Part shown: positions 1-7,533 of the stretch, one piece after another
Numbering within the stretch: the stretch's first letter is position 1
Layout: every line of letters begins with the position of its first letter
Assembly: GCA_028705785.1 (NCBI GenBank)
Contig: JAQWCT010000037.1
Coordinates: 1 to 14,168, forward strand
Source of the DNA: Sulfurospirillaceae bacterium
GTDB taxonomy: Bacteria > Campylobacterota > Campylobacteria > Campylobacterales > Sulfurospirillaceae
DNA: 14,168 bases
Direction: 5' to 3'
Program-made: the position numbers and the translations under genes
Notes under the pieces: model-generated
The model's input: only the letters and a program-made list of their open reading frames with translations
Databases searched by the model: none
Told to the model about the DNA's origin: nothing

Positions 1-385
1 TAAACTCGTGTTTCTTCCCACCTTTAAAATAACCTGCTTTGATGACGAGCATCTCAGTTAGTCTATTGCCATCGAATGAAGCATAAACAAGATCTCCCTC
101 ATTGGCAAGAACTGTTTTGTGGTTGAAATTGACATAAGGAAGTTTGCCATTAGTCGTATCAATTCCCTCAATCACATAATTCCATACTTGAGCATTACTT
201 TCATGATTAAGCGCAGTAATAATACCTTTGATATAATTTTTTCCCACAAGTTTTGAAAGTCTAGGGTTTGTTTCAGAATTTTCTGCATAAGTTTTCAAAG
301 TACTAGGCTCTGGTGCCTTAGAACTACACCCTTGCATTAAAGCGAAAAGTAACAGTAAAGATAGTAGTTGTAGCATTTTTTTCAA
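1..385 (-). CDS. Putative lipoprotein, 3' end outside window
   Basis: An open frame runs from position 385 off the left edge, giving the first 128 residues. I choose the TTG start at 383-385 over the ATG at 374-376, because AAGGGA (complement of 392-397) lies six bases before the TTG and the longer form gives a proper signal peptide: MKK, a Leu-rich core, then ALMQGC with Cys20 as the likely lipidated residue. The lipobox is imperfect (Met at -3), so lipidation is probable rather than certain. The mature part begins with a Ser/Pro/Glu-rich linker (about 21-45), followed by a segment that looks mostly beta (about 50-128). I do not recognise the family and assign no function. A TATAAT box lies just upstream. 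It is divergent from ssrA, with 80 bases between them. Confidence 0.75.
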   Translation of the reverse strand, partial: MKKMLQLLSLLLLFALMQGCSSKAPEPSTLKTYAENSETNPRLSKLVGKNYIKGIITALNHESNAQVWNYVIEGIDTTNGKLPYVNFNHKTVLANEGDLVYASFDGNRLTEMLVIKAGYFKGGKKHEF

Positions 386-409
386 ACAAAATCCCTTGTA
401 TTTTTTGGA

Positions 410-415
410 ATTATA
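410..415 (-). promoter_or_regulatory. -10 box of the lipoprotein gene
   Basis: The complement of 410-415 reads TATAAT, a perfect -10 box. It predicts transcription starting near 403 and a leader of about 18 nt that just includes the AAGGGA ribosome site. No convincing -35 is seen, which is common in Campylobacterota. Confidence 0.5.
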
Positions 416-445
416 GCGAAGTTTGCTAAAAATGGTTTTATGTGA

Positions 446-451
446 TAAAAT
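446..451 (+). promoter_or_regulatory. Possible -10 box of ssrA
   Basis: TAAAAT (5 of 6 matches to TATAAT) lies 15 bases before the mature 5' end of tmRNA. Transcription from about 458 would leave a short 5' leader that RNase P normally removes. Position and AT-richness are the only support. Confidence 0.35.
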
Positions 452-465
452 TCCGCTTGCTTTAT

Positions 466-839
466 GGGGTTGACATGGCTTCGACAGGAGTAGTGTTAGC
501 TTATGGCTGCATGTCGGAAGTGAGGGTCTTCCGTTACACAACCTTCAAACAATAACTGCTAACAACAGTAACTATCGTCCCGCTTACGCTGTAGCGTAAG
601 TTTAACAAATAGCGGACTGCTTCCCCCTTTAATGCTATCTAAGGAGGATTGGGAAGTATCATAGCCATGATAGCTATATTACATGAACGCCTTTACTTGT
701 AACGAAGTTAAAGGCTCGTCTTGTGTAGCTTTCTGATTGTCGTGCGAAGCAAGATTAAACACAATCAACAATATCTAAGCATGTAGACGTCATAGGTGGC
801 TATTTTTGGACTGGGGTTCAATTCCCCACAACTCCACCA
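466..839 (+). ncRNA. ssrA: tmRNA (one-piece), ribosome rescue
   Basis: tmRNA acts as tRNA-Ala and as a short mRNA to free stalled ribosomes and tag the unfinished protein for proteolysis, with SmpB. The 5' end GGGGTTGAC pairs with CAACTCC (829-835) as a seven-pair acceptor stem containing one G-U, followed by A836 and an encoded CCA (837-839). The T arm is TGGGG/CCCCA (812-816 with 824-828) around TTCAATT. The tag frame starts at GCT (558-560) and reads ANNSNYRPAYAVA, ending at TAA (597-599). The last codons and the stop lie in a perfect hairpin, CTTACGC (583-589) with GCGTAAG (594-600). Length is 374 nt, and the single-piece order shows no permutation. It stops 10 bases before the convergent sensor gene. 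Confidence 0.97.
558..599 (+). other. tmRNA proteolysis tag reading frame
   Basis: The resume codon is GCT (Ala). The encoded tag is ANNSNYRPAYAVA followed by TAA. The N-N motif near the start and A-Y-A near the end match the general form of tags recalled from Campylobacter and Helicobacter. The C-terminal Ala-Val-Ala is a plausible ClpXP degron variant. The frame was read directly from the sequence. Confidence 0.88.
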
Positions 840-849
840 TTTTAAGTTC

Positions 850-3183
850 TCAGCATACAATCCAAGCGGTTGGCTCTTCTATGAAATAGCCTTGTGCAAA
901 GTCTATATTTAACTTTTTCACTTCCATAAAAACGGCCTCGTTATGCACATATTCAGCAACTGTTCTCATTTGATTGAGTCTAGCAAGTTCTATCATGGAT
1001 TGGACAACAGAGAGGTCTTTGGCATTGGAAACTAAATCTTTAACGAACAATCCATCGATTTTTAAATGACTTGCATTGAGTTCTCTAAGATAAGCAAATG
1101 ATGATAGTCCTGCACCAAAGTCATCTAAATAGATATTGATATTTAAGGCTCGCATCGTTTCTATAAAAGCAACAACGCTTTTAACATTTGAAATTGCACA
1201 TGTTTCTGTTATCTCAAAAGCAATGCATGACGCATCAATAGAGTATCGCTTAAAAGTTTCTAAGATAAATGCTACAAAATTATCACTACCGACAGTGGCG
1301 CCTGATAAATTGATATTGATATGCTTTTTATACTCTGGCAAAGAATCACCATATAGTGCTAAATTTTTACAGCAGTTTTCCACAACCCATTTATCAATTT
1401 GCAACATAAGTCCAAATCTCTCTGCCGCAGGGATAAAATAGTTGGGCGAGATGATAGTTCCATCATCATTTTTAAGTCTAATTAAAATTTCACTATGGTC
1501 CTTACAATCTTTGTTTAATGCCTGAATTTTTTGAGAGTAGAGAACAAATTTATCGTTTTTAAGAGCATCGTGAATTTTAGCAACAGAACCAAATTGCTCC
1601 ATTTGATCTTGTAAGAAAAGATCATCCATCGAATAAATTTGAATTCTATTTCTACCTTTTTCTTTTGCCACATTACATGCACTGTCTGCAGCTGACAATA
1701 AAGCATTGGCATCTAATTTTGGATTATCCTCTATCGTTACGATACCTATCGAAGCTCCTACTTTAAAGCTTTTATCATCAAATATAAATGTTTTTTGGTT
1801 GATAATATCGATAATTTTTTGGGCTTTTCTTTGAGCATTTTCCAAGTCTTCATACAAAATAACACCAAACTCATCGCCGCCAAGTCTTGAAAGATAAGCA
1901 TCTGAACCTAACCTTTTTTTCAGTATCACTGACAATTCTTGCAACAAAGTATCACCTTCTGTATGCCCACAAGTATCATTGATGATTTTAAATTGATCTA
2001 AATCGATATATAACAATGTTGCCCGCTGTTGATCTTCAACCAATTGATGCAATTTATTTTTAAAAGCATATCTACTAAAGAGTCCTGTGAGAGGATCATG
2101 GTTGGCTTGATATTGCAATTCTTCGGTCACATAGTGTTGCAGTGAAATATCCCTTATACTACTTCGATATCCTAATGGCTTATTGTCATCATCAAAAATA
2201 CTTTGCCATGACATTGCCACCCAAATAATCGTTGAATCTTTACATATAACCCTAAATTCAACATCTTGCCCACTTTGACCTTCTAAGGCTAGTTTATGTT
2301 TTTGTTTAACCAGTAAAACATCTTCAGAAAATACCAAAGAAAATGGAAAATCCGGCATCAAATAACATTCGCTTATATCATACCCACTAACTCTTTTTAC
2401 TGCGGGATTGACCCATTTTAGTTTTCCTGTGGTGTCAAACCAATTTTCCCAAGAATAAGTAAAATCAGCAATGGCTTTAAATTTTTCATTGCTTGTCTTT
2501 ATGATTGCAAATTGATTTTTGATTTTTTCAGACATCGAGAGAAAAGCTTGCGAAAGGATGCCTATTTCATCTTTACTTTTGATATTGAGGGTGAAGTCAA
2601 AATTTAAAGATGATAAGTTTTTAACCGCGAGAGTAAGGTTTTCAAGATTGCTAGTCAGCCAAATACCCATAGTGAACAGTAAAACAACACTCAAAATAAT
2701 TTCGATACTTGAGAGAATGATACTTTGCGTTAAAAGCTCTCGCTTGGCAAGTTCAAGGTAGGAAGTATCAATTGCAAAGTATAATTTTCCATAATTTTGC
2801 CCCAAATAAGTAATATTCACAAAAGTATGAAACAGTGATTTATCGTTTTGTAAAACTTCACTTCCCAAAATTTTGTCAAACTTTGTATCATAATTGGACG
2901 AAACTATGACTTTATCTTCTTTTGTCAGTAACATATACGCAATTCTTGAAGAAGCGGTAAACTCATCTAACATCGACTGAACAGTAGCATAATCTCTAGC
3001 TACTAATGCCCCCGACAAAGAAGCATTAAGACTCAATTTCATCTCTTTGAGATGCTGCTTGGATTGGTCTATGAGATGGTTTTCGATTAGTCTTATACTA
3101 TTGAAAGCCAATAAAGACAGTATGATAAATTCAATCAAAAATGATGTTAAAACAAGTTTATATCTTAAACTATTTAGTTTCAT
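850..3183 (-). CDS. Membrane GGDEF/EAL c-di-GMP enzyme with HAMP and PAS
   Basis: This 777-residue protein should make or break cyclic di-GMP at the inner membrane. Order: membrane helix 1 (about 10-30), periplasmic sensor domain (about 31-152), helix 2 (about 153-176), HAMP (about 177-230), PAS/PAC (about 235-350), GGDEF (about 355-517), EAL (about 530-777). GGDEF is intact at 435-439. The inhibitory RxxD site is not in register: R424 and D428 are one residue too far apart. The EAL triplet is EIL (565-567), keeping the metal-binding Glu. The other expected EAL residues are present: N625, E657, D687-D688, K708, E744 and QGY at 764-766. The phosphodiesterase half should therefore be active, and the cyclase half possibly so. 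Its ATG overlaps the stop of the PhnD-like gene by four bases, which suggests coupled translation and that the binding protein is its periplasmic partner. Confidence 0.93.
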   Translation of the reverse strand: MKLNSLRYKLVLTSFLIEFIILSLLAFNSIRLIENHLIDQSKQHLKEMKLSLNASLSGALVARDYATVQSMLDEFTASSRIAYMLLTKEDKVIVSSNYDTKFDKILGSEVLQNDKSLFHTFVNITYLGQNYGKLYFAIDTSYLELAKRELLTQSIILSSIEIILSVVLLFTMGIWLTSNLENLTLAVKNLSSLNFDFTLNIKSKDEIGILSQAFLSMSEKIKNQFAIIKTSNEKFKAIADFTYSWENWFDTTGKLKWVNPAVKRVSGYDISECYLMPDFPFSLVFSEDVLLVKQKHKLALEGQSGQDVEFRVICKDSTIIWVAMSWQSIFDDDNKPLGYRSSIRDISLQHYVTEELQYQANHDPLTGLFSRYAFKNKLHQLVEDQQRATLLYIDLDQFKIINDTCGHTEGDTLLQELSVILKKRLGSDAYLSRLGGDEFGVILYEDLENAQRKAQKIIDIINQKTFIFDDKSFKVGASIGIVTIEDNPKLDANALLSAADSACNVAKEKGRNRIQIYSMDDLFLQDQMEQFGSVAKIHDALKNDKFVLYSQKIQALNKDCKDHSEILIRLKNDDGTIISPNYFIPAAERFGLMLQIDKWVVENCCKNLALYGDSLPEYKKHININLSGATVGSDNFVAFILETFKRYSIDASCIAFEITETCAISNVKSVVAFIETMRALNINIYLDDFGAGLSSFAYLRELNASHLKIDGLFVKDLVSNAKDLSVVQSMIELARLNQMRTVAEYVHNEAVFMEVKKLNIDFAQGYFIEEPTAWIVC

Positions 3184-4013
3184 GAGGATGCTCTTTTAAT
3201 CGCTAAAAAAATTTTAGTCTCTTCTAGCAAAGATGTTAGATTAGCAATATCACTTGGCGTTATCTCGGTATAACCAATATATCCTGTGGACTTAAAAAAC
3301 TCAATTCCTTGAGGAGAGTATTCAAACTGTTTGAATTTCAATACAAGTTTTTTATACAAAGACGGATGGATATTTCTACGAGCAATGGTAAAAAGATGGG
3401 GCATAGACATCTTGGTTTCGAAAAATCTTACTTTTTCTAAGACAGATTGGTCAGTCATTTGTTTTAATGGGGTATAGGTTGTAATAGCCGCAGCACTCTC
3501 CCCTATAAGGACACTTGCAATTGCACTGGTATGTGATTTTGCATTAAATAATTTAAAATCTATACCATTTTTCAATCCACTCTCTATTAAAGACTTTACA
3601 CCACCCATAGATGATACTGAAAGATAATTCGAAAGTGCAATTTGCTTATTTTTCAAATCCATCTCGTCGTAATAGGGAGCATCTTTTAAGACAACAAAAA
3701 TAGGCTTAAGTTCTACATTGTATCTATACAGTGGTAAAAATCCATCTTCTAAATGTAAAACTCCAAAATGAGGCCCTGTGATAATAACATCAAAAAAGCC
3801 ATTTTTTGAATCCTCATAAAAATCCTCATAGCTTTTAGAAGTAAAAATCTGCACTTCCATATCAAGGCTTTTTTCAAGGTAAATTCTCAGTGGTTGATGT
3901 GTTTTTATAATTTTCAGTGAGTCAGTATAAGGAATAATCCCTATTTTAAGTACATCTGCCAACAATTGGCTTGTAAATATGAGTGCTAAAATCCATAAAA
4001 AAACAGACTTCAT
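3180..4013 (-). CDS. PhnD-like periplasmic substrate-binding protein
   Basis: A 277-residue secreted protein. The signal peptide is about residues 1-19, with cleavage likely after LLA and before DVLKIGI. The mature part resembles the PhnD/phosphate-phosphonate binding-protein fold (PF12974-like): an opening LKIGIIPYTD strand, the FFDVIITGPHFG segment (73-84), and a hinge and second lobe with LSNYLSVSSMGG (128-138) and SAAAITTYTP (173-182). No ABC permease or ATPase is next to it in the same direction. Instead its TGA overlaps the ATG of the GGDEF/EAL sensor. I infer a sensory role, delivering a ligand-bound state to the sensor's periplasmic domain, rather than import. The ligand cannot be told from sequence; phosphonate is only the family name. 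AGGG, seven bases before the ATG, is the likely ribosome site and lies in the right arm of an inverted repeat. Confidence 0.88.
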   Translation of the reverse strand: MKSVFLWILALIFTSQLLADVLKIGIIPYTDSLKIIKTHQPLRIYLEKSLDMEVQIFTSKSYEDFYEDSKNGFFDVIITGPHFGVLHLEDGFLPLYRYNVELKPIFVVLKDAPYYDEMDLKNKQIALSNYLSVSSMGGVKSLIESGLKNGIDFKLFNAKSHTSAIASVLIGESAAAITTYTPLKQMTDQSVLEKVRFFETKMSMPHLFTIARRNIHPSLYKKLVLKFKQFEYSPQGIEFFKSTGYIGYTEITPSDIANLTSLLEETKIFLAIKRASS

Positions 4014-4020
4014 ATCAAAA

Positions 4021-4046
4021 CCCTAATGGTATAGATTCTATTAGGG
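4021..4046. repeat. Inverted repeat over SBP gene start region (possible operator)
   Basis: CCCTAAT (4021-4027) and ATTAGGG (4040-4046) are perfect seven-base arms around a 12-base centre. A second off-centre palindrome, ATAGA-T-TCTAT, lies at 4031-4041. The element sits between the minus-strand -10 (4050-4055) and the start codon, and it includes the ribosome site. Transcription would begin inside the upstream arm (about 4043), so a DNA operator is more likely than an RNA hairpin. Confidence 0.5.
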
Positions 4047-4049
4047 AAA

Positions 4050-4055
4050 ATTATA
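4050..4055 (-). promoter_or_regulatory. -10 box of PhnD-like SBP/GGDEF-EAL operon
   Basis: The complement reads TATAAT preceded by TG (TGTATAAT). The predicted start is near 4043, giving a leader of about 30 nt. No clear -35 was found. Confidence 0.5.
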
Positions 4056-4098
4056 CATCATAAAATATTTTTAAGCAAACTCTTTCCCCAACTTTTGA

Positions 4099-4104
4099 TA
4101 TACT
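4099..4104 (+). promoter_or_regulatory. -10 box directly before the FAD oxidoreductase
   Basis: TATACT (5 of 6) ends six bases before the ATG at 4111, so transcription could begin on or beside the start codon. There is no purine-rich ribosome site between it and the ATG. A second candidate, TAAAAT at 4061-4066, would give a 38-base leader that also lacks a ribosome site. Confidence 0.4.
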
Positions 4105-4110
4105 GGTTTT

Positions 4111-5394
4111 ATGAAAAGGATCACTTTGAACTCACATTATGATGTTATTATCGTTGGGTCTGGCCCTGCTGGACTTGGTGCTGCTTTTAAGCTTGCAGAA
4201 AACTCAAACCTCTCAGTTTTGCTGGTCGAAAAGAAAACAATCAGTTCAGGTGGACTGAGAAATGACTGCAAACAAAACTACACTTTTCCCGTTGGATTTC
4301 CCTATGAGCATTGGAATAAAGAAGAAGCGCATGTTTTGCTAGATGAAGTTAAAAAGCACCTTAATCCCAAACTAGAAGAGCGACTCAATATTGATAAATA
4401 TGTTAAAAGAGCTGAGAAAATAGGCGTAGAGATACTTTCTATCGACCAAGCGCATGTAGGAACGGACAAGTCTTCGAAGCTTATCGCAGATCTTATCGCC
4501 AAACTAGAAGCCTTACATGTAAGCGTTGCGTTAAAAACAGAAGTCAAAAAACTCTCTTCAACTCAAAAAGAACTTACCCTCAGTGATGGGGAAATTATCT
4601 CTTTTAACCATTTGATTTTAGCCCCCGGTAGAGCGGATTATGATTGGCTTCAAGAACAGATGGATACACTAGGTGTAAGTTATAGCGACAATATCGTGGA
4701 TATTGGTGTGCGCATTGAGACGAAAGAGGAAAATTACCCTATCGTTCGGGATTATTATGACCCAAAAATTCTCTTTCCTAACAAAGTTCGCACTTTTTGC
4801 ACCAATTCAGGATGCGCCCATATCGTCCGTGAAAAATACAAAGGTTATTATTCTGTCAATGGACACTCACTTTCAAGAGACAATGAGCGCAACAACCTTG
4901 TCAACTTTGCGATGCTCAAAACCATCCGTTTAACTGAACCTGTCGTAAGTGGTCAACAATTTGGTAAAATCTTGGGCGAAATGGTCATGCAACTTAGCGG
5001 AGGCTCTGTCATCATGCAGCGCGTGGGGGATTTTAGGATGGGAAGTCGCAGTAAAGAAGAGTCCTTTAACAGTGATTTATACGACTTTGAGCCCACCCTT
5101 AAAAGTGCCGTTGCTGGGGATTTGTCCCTAAGTATGCCTGCTAAAATTCTTCGTGATATTTGGAAATCGTTAAAAATGCTCGACACCATCATCCCCGGGG
5201 TTTTACATCCTTCTACCATTATCTATTATCCCGAAATCAAAACCTATTCGAACAAACCTTATTTTATCAATGAATATTTTATGGTCAAAGAGGGATACTA
5301 TATCATTGGAGATGGTGCAGGGACGAGCAGGGGCATCACTGCTGCTTGGGCTTCAGGGATTCGCGCCGTACAAGGAATACTCAAAAAAAGTTAG
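4111..5394 (+). CDS. FAD-dependent oxidoreductase (COG2509-like dehydrogenase)
   Basis: This 427-residue flavoprotein has an N-terminal Rossmann FAD site: DVIIVGSGPAGLGAAFKLAE (11-30) with GSGPAG at 16-21, followed by an acidic ribose-binding residue in LLVEKK (37-42). The C-terminal FAD motif is YYIIGDGAGTSRGI (396-409). The whole resembles the uncharacterised FAD-dependent dehydrogenases of COG2509. Those usually have a Cys-containing FC-x-CPGG stretch; here the equivalent seems to be FCTNSGCAH (229-237), with C230 and C235. No signal peptide or membrane helix is seen, so it is cytoplasmic. It leads an operon with an ABC importer, with a gap of only 28 bases. It may therefore reduce or modify the imported compound, but its substrate is unknown. 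The start has no visible ribosome site. TTACATGTAA lies inside it at 4513-4522. Confidence 0.85.
   Translation: MKRITLNSHYDVIIVGSGPAGLGAAFKLAENSNLSVLLVEKKTISSGGLRNDCKQNYTFPVGFPYEHWNKEEAHVLLDEVKKHLNPKLEERLNIDKYVKRAEKIGVEILSIDQAHVGTDKSSKLIADLIAKLEALHVSVALKTEVKKLSSTQKELTLSDGEIISFNHLILAPGRADYDWLQEQMDTLGVSYSDNIVDIGVRIETKEENYPIVRDYYDPKILFPNKVRTFCTNSGCAHIVREKYKGYYSVNGHSLSRDNERNNLVNFAMLKTIRLTEPVVSGQQFGKILGEMVMQLSGGSVIMQRVGDFRMGSRSKEESFNSDLYDFEPTLKSAVAGDLSLSMPAKILRDIWKSLKMLDTIIPGVLHPSTIIYYPEIKTYSNKPYFINEYFMVKEGYYIIGDGAGTSRGITAAWASGIRAVQGILKKS
4513..4522. repeat. TTACATGTAA palindrome, copy 1
   Basis: A perfect 10-bp palindrome inside the FAD oxidoreductase gene, in context CCTTACATGTAAGC. It is read as Leu-His-Val at residues 135-137. 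It is one of six copies in the window. Confidence 0.9.
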
Positions 5395-5422
5395 AAATTT
5401 ACATCTTAATAAGGAGTACACT

Positions 5423-6406
5423 ATGAAGCGATTTATGGTTTTTGTATTGAGTTTGTTAATGGCAACTATGGGTTTCGCGACTGACGCGACTAAAGCAAAA
5501 CAGGAGGGGACAGCGAATATTTATGCCAATATCACCGCTATTGAGCCTCTCATCGAAGATTTTACAGCCAAAACAGGTGTAAAAGGTATCTACACGCGCA
5601 TCTCTACGGCAAAATACATCGCCACCGTTTTAACCGAGCATATGGCAGGTAAACTGCAAGCCGACCTTTTGCAAGGCCCACTTCCTATACTTCAAGCGCT
5701 TAAAGACAAAGGCGTTTTAGCGTCTTATAAATCACCCTCAGCCGTAGGTTATCCTGATTGGGCAATCAAAGATGATGCCATCGTTCAATTTGCTATCGAA
5801 TATGTAGCGCCAATTTATAATAAAGAACTCGTCAAGGCAGCTGATGTGCCAAAAACCTATGCAGACTTGGCAGATAAAAAATGGAAAGATAAGATCGTTA
5901 TGCCAGACCCTGCTTCTCATGCAACGACCATTTCATGGCTTGTTGGGCTTAAAGAGGCAAAGATATTTGCGAGTGATGATGAATGGATGGCATTTCTCAA
6001 AGGACTCGCCGCTAATAAACCGATGTTTGTCAAATCCTTTAGCCCTACTCCTGCACCTGTGGAAAGTGGGGAAAAACTCATCGCCATTTCAATGCCAAAA
6101 TATATCCTTACAAAAGCACAATCTCCTCTGGCTTGGGCAAATGTAGGACCACTTCTTGGTTCTCCTAGAGGCATCGCTATCGCCAAAGCTGCGCCCCATC
6201 CAGAAGCTGCAAAACTGATGATGGACTACTGGTTATCCACCTCATCCATGAAACTACTTGCGGATAAAGTGGGTGAATATGTTTTAGCTCCGGGGATTTT
6301 TCCTCCGATAGAAGGTATCGCAACAGCTAAAGTGTTACCAATCCGAGAGCTGAGTGATGAAGAAATCAAAACTTGGGGCGATACTTTTAAGAAGATATTT
6401 TATTAG
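5423..6406 (+). CDS. ABC importer periplasmic binding protein (AfuA/FbpA type)
   Basis: 327 residues from the ATG at 5423, which follows AAGGAG with a six-base spacer. The frame is open further upstream (to 5270), but that part only overlaps the preceding gene and would bury the signal peptide. Residues 1-19 form the signal peptide (cleavage after GFA). The mature protein has the layout of family 1/6 binding proteins for ferric iron and similar ligands: NIYANITAIEPLIEDF (32-47), VAPIYNKELV (128-137), YADLADKKWKDKIVMPDP (146-163), and a C-terminal lobe with GIAIAKAAPHPEAAKLMMDY (250-269). The adjacent Tyr-Tyr pair that binds iron in FbpA is not seen, so iron is possible but not shown. Located in the periplasm, it should deliver ligand to the fused permease encoded two genes downstream. 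Confidence 0.87.
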   Translation: MKRFMVFVLSLLMATMGFATDATKAKQEGTANIYANITAIEPLIEDFTAKTGVKGIYTRISTAKYIATVLTEHMAGKLQADLLQGPLPILQALKDKGVLASYKSPSAVGYPDWAIKDDAIVQFAIEYVAPIYNKELVKAADVPKTYADLADKKWKDKIVMPDPASHATTISWLVGLKEAKIFASDDEWMAFLKGLAANKPMFVKSFSPTPAPVESGEKLIAISMPKYILTKAQSPLAWANVGPLLGSPRGIAIAKAAPHPEAAKLMMDYWLSTSSMKLLADKVGEYVLAPGIFPPIEGIATAKVLPIRELSDEEIKTWGDTFKKIFY

Positions 6407-6413
6407 CCACATT

Positions 6414-6427
6414 CTTTACATGTAAAG
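6414..6427 (+). repeat. TTACATGTAA palindrome, copy 2, over the ATPase ribosome site
   Basis: CTTTACATGTAAAG is a perfect 14-base palindrome in the 29-base gap between the binding-protein and ATPase genes (core at 6416-6425). The Shine-Dalgarno AAAGG (6424-6428) is part of its right arm. In RNA it can form a five-pair stem with a CATG loop that hides the ribosome site. It may limit ATPase translation relative to the binding protein, or protect the upstream mRNA end. The stem is short, so the effect is uncertain. Confidence 0.7.
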
Positions 6428-6435
6428 GTATTTTG

Positions 6436-7524
6436 ATGCAAATACAGATCAAAGGTTTAACCAAAACTTATCAAACCGAGGGCAAAGTCGTTCGCGCCCT
6501 CAACAATATCAATCTCACTATCGACGCCAATACAATTTTTACTCTTTTGGGACCTAGTGGATGTGGTAAAACCACCCTCCTTCGCGCTATTGTAGGACTT
6601 GAAAATGCGGATGAGGGAGAAATCATCATCGGTGATGAAATCGTCTGGTCAAGTGAGAAAAATATTTTTATTCCTCCTGAAAAAAGAGGTCTTGGCATGG
6701 TGTTTCAAACTTACGCCATCTGGCCTCATATGAATGTTTTTGACAATGTAGGCTATCCTCTGCAAAACCAAAATCTTCCTAAAGAGGAAATAAAGCAAAG
6801 AGTAGCTGAAACTTTAAAGCTGGTACAACTCGAAGGCTTTGAAAATCGCCCTGCAACTAAACTCTCAGGCGGACAACAACAACGCGTTGCCTTAGCCCGC
6901 GCTCTTGTTGCCAAACCTAAAGTCATCTTATTTGATGAGCCTCTGAGCAATTTAGATGCAAAACTTCGAGAAGATACCAGAAAAGAGCTTCGTAGCTTTC
7001 TCAATGGTTTGGGCATTACGGCTATTTATGTCACCCATGACCGCATCGAAGCTTTAGCCCTCTCTGATGTTATCGCGGTAATGAGAGCTGGAAAAATCGT
7101 CGAAAAAGGTGCACCTAAAAAAATCTACTTTAATCCTGACAGTGCTTTTGTGGCTGATTTTATCGGTAGAGCCAATTTGATTGAGGGAACGATCACTGAG
7201 CATGATGGTGAGTTTGCAACGATACATACGGCTATTGGCGACATTAGAGGGTTAAATAGCCATCATCTTCCCATTGGTAACAATGCGCTTATCTGTATCC
7301 GCCCAGAGTTTATACATCTCGCTCACGCACAAAAAGAGGGAGATACCAATCTCTTTAAAGGCGTTATGGAAAATCTTGTTTTTATCGGAGAAGCGTATGA
7401 GGGTGACATCAAGATAAACGATACCTTGCTTACCACAACGATTGAGCCTACAGAAGACATTCAAGCAGGAAGTGAGATTTTTATCTCTTTTGCACCGCAA
7501 TATTGTTTCATCATCGAAGCATAG
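6436..7524 (+). CDS. ABC importer ATPase (FbpC/PotA type)
   Basis: 362 residues from the ATG at 6436, seven bases after AAAGG. A TTG three bases earlier (6433) is in frame but too close to the ribosome site. All ATPase motifs are intact: Walker A GPSGCGKT (39-46), Q-loop Gln91, signature LSGGQQQR (143-150), Walker B VILFDEP (163-169), D-loop SNLDA (171-175) and switch His201. A C-terminal regulatory (TOBE/MOP-like) region spans about 245-360, as in importers of ferric iron, polyamines, sulfate or molybdate. It should sit on the cytoplasmic face of the fused permease and power uptake. The substrate cannot be read from this subunit. The gap to the permease gene is only nine bases, consistent with one operon. 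Confidence 0.95.
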   Translation: MQIQIKGLTKTYQTEGKVVRALNNINLTIDANTIFTLLGPSGCGKTTLLRAIVGLENADEGEIIIGDEIVWSSEKNIFIPPEKRGLGMVFQTYAIWPHMNVFDNVGYPLQNQNLPKEEIKQRVAETLKLVQLEGFENRPATKLSGGQQQRVALARALVAKPKVILFDEPLSNLDAKLREDTRKELRSFLNGLGITAIYVTHDRIEALALSDVIAVMRAGKIVEKGAPKKIYFNPDSAFVADFIGRANLIEGTITEHDGEFATIHTAIGDIRGLNSHHLPIGNNALICIRPEFIHLAHAQKEGDTNLFKGVMENLVFIGEAYEGDIKINDTLLTTTIEPTEDIQAGSEIFISFAPQYCFIIEA

Positions 7525-7533
7525 GTTAAGCAG

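Noticed and set aside
840..900. CCAA-GCGG-TTGG near 872 as a terminator for ssrA
   Set aside because: The stem is only four pairs with no T run, and it lies inside the coding region of the convergent gene.
1136..1712. Open frames of 65-101 codons on both strands inside the GGDEF/EAL gene, and similar ones inside the other genes
   Set aside because: They lack ribosome sites and recognisable domains and lie wholly within strongly conserved coding regions in other frames.
4014..4110. Fur box controlling the possible iron importer
   Set aside because: The gap is AT-rich, but I found no convincing match to a GATAATGATAATCATTATC-type site, so iron regulation is not claimed.
5270..5422. A longer start for the ABC binding protein, with the frame open from 5270
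   Set aside because: This part overlaps the end of the FAD oxidoreductase in another frame. The ATG at 5423 has an ideal AAGGAG and begins a signal peptide, so the extension is chance.
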